Of a stretch of DNA of 64,000 nt, positions 14,188-25,922 are shown in pieces. This DNA is from Chaenocephalus aceratus (Eukaryota > Chordata > Actinopteri > Perciformes > Channichthyidae): NCBI GenBank assembly GCA_023974075.1, contig CM043808.1:19404204-19468203 (forward strand). The letters are read 5' to 3'. The first letter of the stretch is position 1. Each line of letters begins with the position of its first letter. A model generated the notes under the pieces. That model worked only from the letters and a program-made list of their open reading frames with translations. It was not told the DNA's origin and did no database searches. The translations under genes and the position numbers were made by a program.

Positions 14188-17100
14188 TCACGGCAAGGGA
14201 TTATGGGTGCAGCTATTCTTCATCTCATTGTGGCTCAACAACAGGCAGCGTGCGGGTGGCAGGCAGGCGTGTACGTTTGCCGGACGAAGAATGGACCAGA
14301 CTCGTCGAGGGACAGGGTGCCATGTGGCAGAGGATGTGCGGGGACACAGATGGGGACCCCTGGAAAACTTGGGGGACTGCACACAGTAGTGCACAGCAGC
14401 CAAGGGCCTCCCACCGTACCTGTGCTGTGAATGCTGCAGCTGAACGGGATCCGGCACCTGTTCTAAGCAGATACAGGCGCCCGGCAACCGCGTATAGGGA
14501 GGCCAGCACATGGCTGCCAACCCAGGGAAGAGAAGGCTAGATTTCCATTTACCCATAAGCGCGGCCTGATTACCAAAATCGGCACGGGCGTAAAGCTTCT
14601 GCTGCAGGATGTACAAAAAAAAAAGGATTGAGAAATGTCTTCCAAAACTATGTGCATTTCAGCAAACTCCCCACTTTATTAAGAGCTTGTGTGTTCAGAT
14701 ATTTAACTGCATTCCAACAGCACTGACAAGTTCAGATGTATAAACACTTTTAAATGACATGTATTATTATTAAAAAAAAGGTGATGAGAAATGGCAGTGC
14801 ATGTCCTATTTTTACTTGCCCTGGCCCGCATTGGTCCCTCTCCTTCTCTCTCTGATAGAGGTCTACTGTCTGTGTGCTGCAGCGCTATCCTGGGCTTGTT
14901 TTGGACTGCTGCAGATTCTCCCAGGGGGGGTGTGTAAACTCTTCACCTCAATGTGGAGGAGGATGTACCTATTGTGCTTCCTAATTGCAATGTGGTTGTT
15001 TCCATTTAAAGAGATAGAACATCCTTATCTGTTCCGCGTGTGATTGCCGTATTGTGGGAATAACTGGGAGAGAGCATTGCATATTTCTGATTCATTAAAT
15101 TGAGATATTTATAACATTGTGTGCATTGTGTTCATTTTCGGACAACTTTCTTCGGTCCAGATTGGGATCAGATATACACTAAATCTGTTGAGTATATTGT
15201 TAATTCCTGCTTACTTTTGGTAATCTTTTAAATGATGTGAAAAGCATGAGCTAAGGCTGTGTCCTAACATTAAATTACAAGGGCAAAGGGATGTCTTTGA
15301 TCTGAAGTCACTCCCCATCTTTTCCATTTTAGTGCGTCTACATACTGAAATCGCGGGCTCTGGCCCCGGTGTCCTGCACCAACAGAGTTTACTCAGCGTG
15401 CATCCTGAAATAACAGATGCACTAATGATTTAGATGAGTGATGTTATAAGTTCAGCGGTGTGAGAGAGCCCCTTTTAAACAGCTACTGTGGAGGATAGAC
15501 CAAGCAAACAGCCAAGTGCTGATGACAGCTTGAGAGAAACAAGGAGTGTAATTAAGTTTAATATATTTCAACAATATCATTCATAAAATTAGAGTGGATA
15601 CCATTTATTCATAAATGTAGAATTGAGTGTAACAACCATTTTTCTACAGGAAAAAAATTGCTTTGTAGCTGGCATAAGCACATAATAATTAACCTATCTT
15701 CATCGTTAACAAAAATGTGGACTTGATGGTCATTGTTGCTGATTTATTTATGGTTTTGGTAAACACAAAAAAGAGGGTTTCATATGTCCTTGCTTTGGCT
15801 ACTTCTTACACATATAAAGTATATATCTGGGTTAGATATAGCTATACATTAAAATGCAAAATTTATTTAAATACTCATTTCTAAATTAAACATGAACTGA
15901 AAGCTCTCAAAAAACAGCTTTCTAACATATTTGAAAATGTAAAGGTGACACATTTAAACACGATTTCATGTTTACCTCATGGGATCTGATTTCAGGACAC
16001 ACACTGTGCATTTGCTCTCTGTATTTCTTATTTCAGTGGATTCTTTTCTTAGCATTATAATTTGAATGTTGGAAATGACCACAAAACCTTAAGCGATAAG
16101 GTTTTTTTCGAAGCAAACATTTGGTGATTCCAGCTTCTTAAATGTGAGAAAGAAAGAAATGTGCTGCTTGAAACACTGAATATCTTTGGGTGTTGGACTG
16201 TAAGTCAGACAATAAAAGCATTTGAATCAACTTGTTATTTATTCGTTTTTTATCGGGACCTGAAGAGGGTAAGAGCCACACGAAGACATCCTGCGCACAT
16301 CTCTGGAATTACAACTGAAGTCTTTGTCGACCAGGTTGCCAGAAAACATGTGTAAGTGTAAGAGTCATGGAAGATGACTGATCGGTGATGCAAGTTCCTA
16401 CATACTGGAACAACAAACCCCATTACAGCTGCTTATTCAGAGATAAAGTACGTCAGGCATGACTTCAAAGCATTTCTCGCTGCCTTGATGTGTGCTGTTT
16501 ACACTCAGAAGTTCTGCTGAAGAGCTCTCCTGACTGACCTTGACAACAGTCACTTTGGCATCATTTCCACGCTCACTCCCATTCGAGTGATGTGTGTTGA
16601 TGTCTGAGCTTGGAGGAATCCCTTCCTGCTGGATGCTCAGCCTAGCTTCCTTAAAGACTCAACATCAAAAATGAGACACATGGAATGACACATTCAGTTG
16701 TCCCCCGAGCTCAATAATATGTTGACAGCTTCAAAACAGGATATGAGCGGTTAGAGGTCTATGTTTATTACAGATGGCGGAATACTTAAGAGCAGAGATA
16801 GCTGAATAAGCAGCTACAGTCACGTATCCACTGACCTATAGTGGCACAAAGCCTGAATTCACTGACCATTGGTCTCCACTTAGAGTGTGAGCACTAATTA
16901 TTTTCAAAACAGAGGCTACCATTTAATACAACACTTACCTTCAAAAGTCATAGTTTATATTACCTACAAATCTGTCGTTTTTTCTGATGTTTTGGACATA
17001 CTAATGTATTTTTTGCATATTTTGGACGTACTATACTATGTCTGTTTTTCTGATATTTTTCTAATTTCGAGTGAATTAGGCTTATTTTACAAAAATATCA

Positions 17101-17529
17101 AATAATAGCATTATGTGCTACAGTTATTTCACGTTTAAGCTCCCTGGCACTTGAAATGCTCCATATATAAAAACAGCAGCATGTAGGGTAAATAAATGTA
17201 TTATTGGGCTTTTTCGGATATCACAACCTTTGAAGCACACTGTGCAAGACCTGACCCTTTAGTTTTCTAAATGTTGCTTTTGCAAAATGTTTAGTCTGCA
17301 CTTTCACAGTGCTGATTCCCCAATGTGTTTGGAACTAAGGATTGACAAAACCCCATTAATTACAATAGCCCATGACCTTATTGGCCAACTTATGCTACCT
17401 CTAAACCGACCAATTTCTGCTTAGTAGTGGGATAATAATTCTACAGAGAAGAGCAGGGCTACAGACAATTACATATAAGCATATGATATAGCTTTCAGAT
17501 TATCCTACAACCATCTGGAATGTGAACAT
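14185..17529. other. Intergenic region, no recognised gene
   Basis: Overlapping ORFs on both strands at 14200-14650 sit in a locally GC-rich patch but carry no motif. The rest is AT-rich. The stretch 16890-17110, with its repeated TTTTGGACATACTA-like phrases, could be an old DNA-transposon remnant, which I cannot confirm. Confidence 0.4.
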
Positions 17530-18114
17530 TTAAAGGGGACATATCATGCTATATTTGAACAATATATTGTAGGGCCATACCTATATAAAGTAGATAAATA
17601 TAGTTTTTTTTTAAAATACCAAAAAGATCCTGCATTTTAGCCATGCCTCATTTCACTCTATTTGCTCTTTCCAGCACTGTATTTGCAGGGGGCTGATTAT
17701 GTGAGCTGCAGCTGACCACGCCCCCTGCAGGAGAGGGGAGCGTGCTTTGACATCAGCTGCTGGGCTGTCAGAAGAGGGGGAGAAAAAGAGATCTCCCTCC
17801 TCCGTGTTTATTCTTATAGAAGTAAGAAGAGAAGTAATGGGGCAGAAACCCTCCTTTTTACGCAGCGGTCCAGACATAGACATCAAACGGCGACACATAT
17901 TCAGTTGCCAGTTACTTTTGGCATTAGGGCAGGGATATCTAGATACTTTCCAAGGTTTGACATAATTAATTGTGCTACTTTTAAAGTAAAGCAATGATGT
18001 TTTCAAATCTGTAATAAAAAAGCTCCTCAAAAACGCTATTGAAGCAGTTCCTGCCGTTGCTACGTTAGTTCAAACAGTAACAACGGACTATTTTTCTTAG
18101 CGGATACATGTCAA

Positions 18115-19048
18115 TTAAGGGTCATTCCAGAATTGGAGGACAATTTAGACACCAATTTTGTAAAAATTAATTTTATTATTATAATTTTTTTTATGTATTT
18201 AGGAAAAACAGATAATAAACCATCAAAAAAAGTGATTTGCCCAGCTAGGCATCAAATTAATATTTTCCAATGAAGAATTACCCCTGTTACTCTAATTAAG
18301 TAACAGGGTTGAAAATCAATGCTAATTTGAGCTTTAACCTCAGGAATTATTGCTAGATGTAGCATGTAATGCTACTTTCAAGGCAAGGACACACTTGGAT
18401 ATCTAATGCAAGAAAGATAACTTTGAAATTAATATGCTTTATTCTGATAATATCAGTAACAGGGTTGAGTGGGTCAGAGTGCCACACTCTTTTAAGACTG
18501 AAAAGATTGTAAAAATATGAAAAAAAAAGAGAGGACTTAGTTTTGGTCTACCCATGGGACTAGCACATGGCTTGCTGATGTCACTTCCACTGTGTCATCT
18601 GATTTACAGTTTGTTCACTTCCTGTGCCAATCTAAAAAGGTTTGGGTAGGGTTGAACGCATGTTGAGGGACACACCTTCTGTGCAAAATTACTGTTATCT
18701 AAAATATGTTTATGATTTAACAAATTGATTTACCATTACAAGAGACATATCAATAGAATAATACCAAAAAAAGTAAATAAAATCCCTATTTTAAATGTTA
18801 TATTTGACATGCAAGTTGGTCACCAAGAAGCGGGGACAAGAGAAAAATGCCATTTTAGGGGATGTTCGAGAGCTATTTGATCATTTAAAAATATTTTGAA
18901 ACCACTTTTTCTACAACTTTATATACATTTTGTCTCAATACAAGTATGTTTAACACAACAAGTGCATGTTTTAGCATTTTGGGCATGGATTATTAGATTT
19001 TTTATATGGGGGACATGAAATGTCCTCCAATTCTGGAATGACCCTTAA
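18115..19048. mobile_element. Inner TTAA MITE with perfect 24-bp inverted ends
   Basis: After TTAA (18115-18118) the sequence starts GGGTCATTCCAGAATTGGAG and continues with GACA. The exact inverse complement ends at 19044, followed by TTAA (19045-19048). It is non-coding. Its perfect termini inside the imperfect termini of the outer element suggest it inserted later. Confidence 0.75.
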
Positions 19049-19165
19049 ATCAATACAACTTTTTTAAATCAATACAACTATTTTCTAAATCCATAAAAGC
19101 ATTTCAATTAATATTGGGAGTCATATCGTTACTTTGTTGAGAATGTGGCCATGTAATAAGCGGGA

Positions 19166-19294
19166 TAATGTGCAGCGACTTGTCATTATGGGGAAAATAA
19201 CACCTTGCCGATCAAGATCCTTCCACTTCGCGTCGGACTCCTGATCAGCCTGTCGGTGTTCTTTTCCCCATAATGACCGCGTCGCTGCACATTG
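19166..19294. repeat. Inverted repeat (hairpin) within the outer MITE
   Basis: The arms at 19166-19197 and 19262-19294 are complementary (AATGTGCAGCGAC and TCATTATGGGGAAAA against their inverses), with a spacer of about 64 bases. It may be the relic of another short foldback element. Confidence 0.6.
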
Positions 19295-20140
19295 TCAGTT
19301 TTACTTGCGATTGAGAAACGGCCACTATCAGATCCGTTACAGCCCCTTTTTTTTTAGAGATTTGGGTATAGAGGAAAAGAGAGAGGGTTGTATTTTCTGA
19401 CACTTAGTGAGTTCCCTGACACACCGGGGATATATTCATGTATAAAAGACGTACAAGAGTGCATTTTGCATGATAGGTCCCCTTTAAGAGAACAACTATT
19501 TCTTCTTTAATTCAATAAACCAATCATATTTATAATTGATTTACTTAATTATATTTATTTTATCTAATCTTTGAATGATTCAACTTTTTGTTTTCTCCTT
19601 ATTTGAAAGCAAAGTGAAGATAAAAATAAAAAGGGGAACAGGACAGAGGTCAGACCCAAACCCAAGCCCGGGGCGAACTTCTCAAACCCAGTTCATGATA
19701 ATATGTATAATCATTGTTTAGGATTGGCTGCAAGCAGATTGCTATCATACTCGTAGCTACAGCTGTATACTGATTAAGAAAGCTTACAATATTTATTTAG
19801 TTCAGGAAGTTAGTTTGGCTTGTCCCCTATGGGCAACATTTGAGAGAGAAATGTTAGGATTCTTCCACTAACTTGATGCCGTGAGTTAGCATCTAGTGGC
19901 TATGAGAGAAGCTGCAGCTAATGGTGAAATAATTATCATCTGGTAACACATTCTTGTCATTAAGTGCAGAAAAGAGTAGATATACAGAATTAAAAAAGAG
20001 CTTTACTACTATATCTGTATTGCATAATAATTAGGTTGGTTAACTACCTGGTTTGATTAAGCTGAAGAAGAGGACGTTTGGGTTCTTTAGCTTCAATAAT
20101 AGGATTGTCAACTCTCATGTCTTATGAAGGCAGGTTGTAA

Positions 20141-20171
20141 CACACACACACACGGGCGCGCGCACACACGC

Positions 20172-20203
<32 letters not shown>

Positions 20204-20219
20204 CACACACACACACACG
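20141..20219. repeat. (CA)n microsatellite with CG interruptions
   Basis: Alternating CA repeats, including CGGGCGCGCG in the first third. Confidence 0.95.
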
Positions 20220-21616
20220 CAAATAATGTTCTGCTTACTTAAAACAAACCTAAAGGTTCTGCTGCTCAGATAAACAAGTCAAAAATGTATGAATATTGGA
20301 GGACACTTGAGTTGGTGTTCTCCAGAGGTTTCCTGTAAGGATAATAGGATTGGCCCAGAGTGTGAGCCTGCTACTGTACGATTGTTAAGTGTGTGGGCAA
20401 GGCTTCTCCTCTGTGTTATTTTACGTACCTCCCTTCAATCCTCACCCTCACCTGGCTGTGACATGTAACGGTTAGAGTGTTAACAGAGATAACGTCTGTC
20501 TGTGAACTCATTAACATGAGATTTGCACAGGTTCTTAAATGTTTAGAATAAAACTCTACAGCCTACACAAATGATTGTGTTCCTTGTGGTGTGCCTTAAT
20601 GTACTTCTCGTCCTCAAACAGGCTGACAGTTGATCTATTCAGGGCGTTTTCTTCAGGATAGATTAACAACGGATGGAGGGACAGCTTTCATTGGCACGTT
20701 GCACATTGGTTTCTAATGAGTATTTCAAAACCATGCTCAGGATAGGCAACTGCAGTCAAAAAAACATACCTAACCACGATCAATACGAAAAATACACTTT
20801 ATGTAATCCTAGAACTGTGTTCTTTGTACTTCTCTTCTGCTGTAACAATCAAAGTTGCTAATATTTTTTGTGTACTTGTACGTCATAACTTAAAAATATG
20901 TATTATTGTATCTTTTGATGTGTAGTTTTGTTGTGTTTGCTTTTAATACATGTATTTACAGAATAAAATGGTATATGTTTTATACCGATAAGTACAATGA
21001 GGAGAAACCTAGCAACTTCCATATTGATGATATAATAAATAAGGTTAAAAAAAATAGGGGCAATATTATGAACAAAAGAAGATAGTGCAAATAACAGCAT
21101 GAAAACACAATACATAAAACACATCTTCTATTTTTTGACCACCAATATACCATTAAAGTGACTTGCATTTGGGTTGAAAGGTCCATGTTAGGACTTCCGG
21201 GCGCAGAACTTTTGCAGGACTGTAACTAACATTGAAGGTGTCCTTCTTTAGCGTGCGGGGGGGGGGTGATCCCTCCAAAACTGTATTGGCACGGTGGAGG
21301 CTGGACAGCTGACTGGAAACACCTGTTTATCATGTTCAATTAATTGAAATGCGGACTACAGGTTCTCATTTACGGCTGAGAGCATGTTTGGTGTAAGTTG
21401 TTAGATTTAATTTAATGACGTGGGGAAAGTCTTAAAAGGGAAATAATTCAGAATTCAGGACATTTGATAAACAAAATGTATCATGATGACTCGGTGCTGC
21501 CAAGTCTTTCACTTGACTTGAAGGAGTGAGGGGGAAGGTGTCTTTCCTTGCACAGGAAAGCCTGCAGTAAGAGGACAAAACCGTGTTCTCAAGCATTTAC
21601 CCATCATGACTCAGCT

Positions 21617-21636
21617 GGGGTGGGGGGGGGGGGGGG
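21617..21636. repeat. Poly-G run, interrupted once
   Basis: Four G, one T, then fifteen G. A likely site of length error or polymorphism. Confidence 0.95.
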
Positions 21637-23509
21637 TCTTTCTCCTCTGCATTTATTTTTCTTTCTTCCCCATGAGTCAGGACACATAATCTGCCCTCCT
21701 CGAGTCAGCTCCACCCCACCATGACACATCCAAGCTCCTAAGACTGAAGACAGATGGCAGGCACGGGGGCAGCCACCCCCGCTGAGCGTGTGATTTGTGT
21801 AGGCTTTGTGGGAGTGGGTGCTCCGTGTGATGAAGCCACTTCCTTTGAACTTCCCGGCAGCATCACAGGGAGGGATCGCATGCCCGCTGCGAGCCTCAGA
21901 TATAGGGTACCTCTCGTGTGCTCTGGGGAAGTTGCTTTGTCCTTGAGAAGATCTAGCTGACCCGAGCAATATTAAATGAGAAAGTAAAGTTTAAAAAAAA
22001 ATGTCAGACTGTGTTTCACGTGTAACACATGCAGGGTGGAAACACTATGATTACATGAATGGAGACTGCCAATCAGGGCGGCTAGGAGGATGTAGGCCCA
22101 TCAGCCGGGGGGAGTGCCTCTGCATCAGTATAACATTGAACATGGAAAATAAATGGATAATTGAAATGCTGCCATATTTCCCATTCATCTGGCTTTGACC
22201 CTTTGGACCCACACTTTGTTAAGTATTTGTTTGATTTCATGACATGAAGCAACAATAAGGAAGGGTGTGAAATGGGACGAGGGATATTCTGGCTTTAAAT
22301 CCACTGCTAAAAACAGAAAGCTCTGTCGTAGTTTAGGAAAATGTAACAGAAAACAAGATGACAGGTTTAAATAAGTTGAAACTGAGTGTAAGAAGAAATT
22401 AGCCAACTGACTCTTTAAATTCTTTAAAATAAATAGCAAAAGGTAATGTTGCTTTAAACAGTGTCCATTTTGTTTAATACAAGAATAACAATTAAAATGT
22501 ATGGAGCGCAAAACATTGAATAATTAAATAAAACCATCCAGTGCATGACACATATCACTTCAAATGATAAAAGCTCAATTTAAAGTCAAGAGCTGTATTT
22601 TCTTCATTCTCACTATACAATATGTGCATGTTCTATTTGATCAGGTATAATGTATAAACAAGTAGAATCATGTCTTTGTGTTTTTTTAAGATAAAACCCA
22701 TGAGAAATAGCAGCCATATAATGAATGGTTAAAGATGGGACCATTATGCCTGGTCATATATCGTCAATGAGATTTCAAATGCTAACTCCCTTTACGCAAT
22801 GGTGAAGTCCGAGTCATGTGTCCAAAGCCTCAGCAGATTTCAGTCCAATCTCAGAGTGATTAGCAGGGCTTTTCGTTCTATCCTTAGCCTCCCATGTACG
22901 TGATTAGCGGGTAGGCCCGCTTCTGCAAGGAGGCTTTTGAACTTGTCTCTCGCTTCTCTGCTCGCGAAAGCTTTTGTTGTTTCTTTGGGAGTTTACTTCT
23001 TTCCTGCTGTGGATTTTGGACTATTTATTTTAAATGTTGGATTTTTAGAGATGTGGATCATGTGAGTATACATACCTTTGTACTGTGCATGTAATATGGA
23101 CTCCTGTCTCTTGTGGACTCATTTAAATAACATATGCAACATAACTAAAACAAGGAGACTGGGAACTGCACTTTGGAAAATCAAATGTAGGATTTTAGTC
23201 ACGTTAGTCAGTATTTTGTTTGTGTGATTTACATAAAGAATGAATGCAAACATCTAAGGTGAACTAGATAAAACTCAGGCTGGCCTGAAAAAGTATTATT
23301 CTAGAGATTCAAAGGCCACATATGTTTACTGGTCATGGTCAGTATTTCTTGCATCTGTAATTTGCTAGGGTAGCAGCTACTTTAAAAATGTATAACTGTC
23401 ATGTTTCGGAAATAACTACATTCTGCAAATGTTTGCAAACTACAGTAGCCATACACTACCTTACATATTGGTCAGTTATCTTTACAAACAAAATAATATA
23501 TTTAAGCAA

Positions 23510-23880
23510 TAGCTCACCACAGGCCGTGGTATATGCTCATTATATCACAGCTAAGGGGCGTGGTTCGGCCCGACGCGAAGCAGGCAGGCAGGCAGTTGCT
23601 TTTCCAGCCCACTGTATACAGTTTTTCTCAGACGCGGAGGGATACTGACTTGTTGTGAAAAGTAACTACAATTCTACCTATGGTATACGCTCAGTATATC
23701 ACGGCTAAGAACCAATCAGATTGCTTGATTTGACATGTCCCGTTTTATATCAATATATATCCCCGGGCGCCGTTCAAAATGGCAGCACACTGCTCCTAAC
23801 ACTAGGATGGGTCAAATGCAGAGAAACAATTTTTCCCCACGGGGATTAATAAAGTATATCAAAATCAAAAAAAATTAAAT
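23510..23880. mobile_element. Composite repeat remnants including a retroposon 3' tail
   Basis: Two related phrases, GTGGTATATGCTCATTATATC (near 23526) and its variant near 23680, flank a GC-rich core and are followed by ACCAATCAGATTGC. They resemble the ends of a common fish DNA element. Directly after, AGGATGGGTCAAATGCAGAG and CCCCACGGGGATTAATAAAG form a typical fish LINE/SINE 3' tail running into A-rich sequence. The boundaries are approximate. Confidence 0.4.
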
Positions 23881-25311
23881 AAATAAAAATATACATCTCC
23901 ATTAAATACTCTCTCTTTTTTTTTTTTTAATGATCACACACCATCCTATGGCACCTGTAATAATGGCATCCTGTTTTTTTTGACATTCTATTATCATCAC
24001 AATTTCTATCTACAAGCCAAGCATCATTTGTAATCCATGTTATCTGTGCCTTGTTCCTGAGATTATTGAATCTATTATATAAAATGTTATCGTTTGGTGT
24101 CAAAAAATAAAGTATAGCTAGCTATGGAAATGATATGTTCTCTCTAAAATAAGAAAACTGAAATATAATTAACTTTCATGATCCTGGATTATGGAGGAGA
24201 AAATATTCTATTTGAGGTAGACAAAATGCCTCTGTAAGCATTACATGGATATACTGCAGGTTCAACCTTAAGCCTTAAAGGTTGCGGCTGGGCAACACGA
24301 CATACTGTATAAGATTATTTACATCAATCAATTACTTTCATTTCTCTGCCAAAATGTTCACTAGAGGAAACACTTGCTGCTTCACTACAGTCTACAATGC
24401 TAATACAATAACAGGACAACAGCCAAACCTGAACGTGTCAGTCAAGCTTAGCCTATTTTATAGCCCCTCGATTTGACTCATTTTTATTTGCATATCATAT
24501 TGTGCTTTCCTCTTCTCTTTCATCAGACTAATTGAATCTAATCTCTACCTCCAAGCCTTGTCACAGTAGCATGCATTGTGCTGTTGCAGATATCGCTGCT
24601 TTTTATAGGTAATCCTTACGTTATTGATTGCAGGAAAAGCTGGCTATGGATGCATTTTTCTTCAGTGCCGGTGACAATCATCGAGGTTAATGTCCACTTT
24701 CGCTGTTAGCTGAGAACTTAATCTTGTTATTTGAAGTCACTTGGTGGATTTTATTTCTGGCTGTATCCTCATTATCCCCGTCTTCTTTTACTCTGTGATC
24801 CTGCAGCAGTCGGTACATACAGAATGTAACACCCTGTCTTGTGTATCCCACTTTAACAATGTAGATAGTTTCTTTTGGTGAGTGATTTCAGCACTGCTAA
24901 ACTGTGAATCTAGCTATTCTCCTAGTCTGGTGTATAATTCTCTCTTTTGTGTCACACCAGTATAATAGCAAGTGTACATAAAAAGTGTATGTTAGTTATA
25001 CGCACACATCACACAGATAAGATAAATAAACCTAAAGCCTGCTTCTTTGTAAGGATTTTCTTTTCAGACGAGCCTTTTTTCAGCCCTAATCATGGTTTAG
25101 GTAGATTGAGACGTAAGTACTGAGTCGCCATGCTGGGTTCCCGGGAACAAGCTCAATGGAACAATAACAGAGTTCACTTGTTTGCACACAGGTTAGGACC
25201 GGGAGGACAGATACATGACTCCCATTGTGTTGTTTATTTTGCTTGAACATTTTAAACCCTGCTTGATCTTCTACCTGTTCTGTTTTCTCAACTCTTCCAT
25301 TTTTCTTTCAG
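23881..25311. other. Region upstream of rp1l1
   Basis: AT-rich, with no recognised gene or repeat. Non-coding first exon(s) and the promoter of rp1l1 may lie here, but no specific site can be supported. Confidence 0.4.
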
Positions 25312-25922
25312 CCTGAGCTCAATGGGAGCCATGCAGATGTGGTGGTCGACCCCTTCCCCTAGGCTGTGGTGGAGAAGCATGACCTGCCCTCTGCTCCCCT
25401 GAGCCCAGAGCAGAGAGACCCGGCCCAACATGTCCTCCCACAGACGCAACTACCAGTGCTTTCAATGCTGTGGGGGGGAAGCTCCCACATGCCTTCTCTC
25501 CCCTTCAAGCATCACACCAGCCGGCTCCCCTGGATCAACACCCATGGCATCCTGGCCCATCATGAGCCTCTGGAGGAATGCTACCTTTGCTCTGAGCATA
25601 GACATACCCAAGCTGTGGAAGCGTTAGAGACTCATGTCTCACCTTGTATCACCCTCATGCACCCTGTCACCACCACCAGCCACAGCAGTATGTCCTCAGG
25701 GGGCCCACCAGGCCCGAGGAGCACCCTGTGGCACATTCAGGCCACGAGCATCACCAGAGGCACAGTAAGAGGCTGGTGCTGGTGAAGAACAGCGACCCCT
25801 CGTCAAGGAAAACCATTGCCTTGCACCGCAGGAGTCTACACAGCTTTGGGCTTTTCATAGAGGAAGTGTCTGAGCTCATGCAGTACCACGTCCGGAAGCT
25901 GTACACTCTGGATGGACGCAAG
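25312..25922 (+). pseudogene. rp1l1: rp1l1 doublecortin exon with a degenerate first DCX domain
   Basis: The acceptor TTTCTTTCAG ends at 25311 and the donor AAG|GTGAG is at 25922, phase 0. A possible start ATG lies at 25331. Remnants of DCX domain 1 can be aligned only by switching frames: RNYQCFQ (about 25445) in one frame, then THGI and ECYLCSE (about 25540-25600) in another. Stops interrupt every frame before 25402. Positions normally strongly conserved (the FGVR..TTPRG region) are substituted, which indel errors cannot explain. From about 25760 the third frame gives a clean start of DCX domain 2 up to GRKV. This exon may be truly decayed, or translation may use only the second domain. Confidence 0.6.

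Larger units (their letters stand above)
17530..19487. mobile_element. TTAA-flanked element with a second element nested inside
   Basis: The left end at TTAA (17530-17533) begins AAAGGGGACATATCATGC. The right end reads GCATGATAGGTCCCCTTT and meets TTAA at 19484-19487. These are inverted repeats of about 17 bases with one mismatch. No transposase is readable. About 930 of the 1958 bases belong to a separate nested element (18115-19048). Confidence 0.65.
19488..23509. other. Intergenic region with microsatellites
   Basis: No gene found. It contains the (CA)n tract at 20141-20219 and a G-run at 21617-21636. The ORFs at 20673, 20903, 21604 and 22185 have no recognisable motif. Confidence 0.4.

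Noticed and set aside
14009..14616. Overlapping ORFs over and after the (CA)n tract
   Set aside because: They begin in translated dinucleotide repeat and carry no motif; both strands are open only because of local composition.
21604..21969. Minus-strand ORF of 121 codons near a G-run
   Set aside because: Pro-rich end from the G homopolymer, no domain, no splice context.
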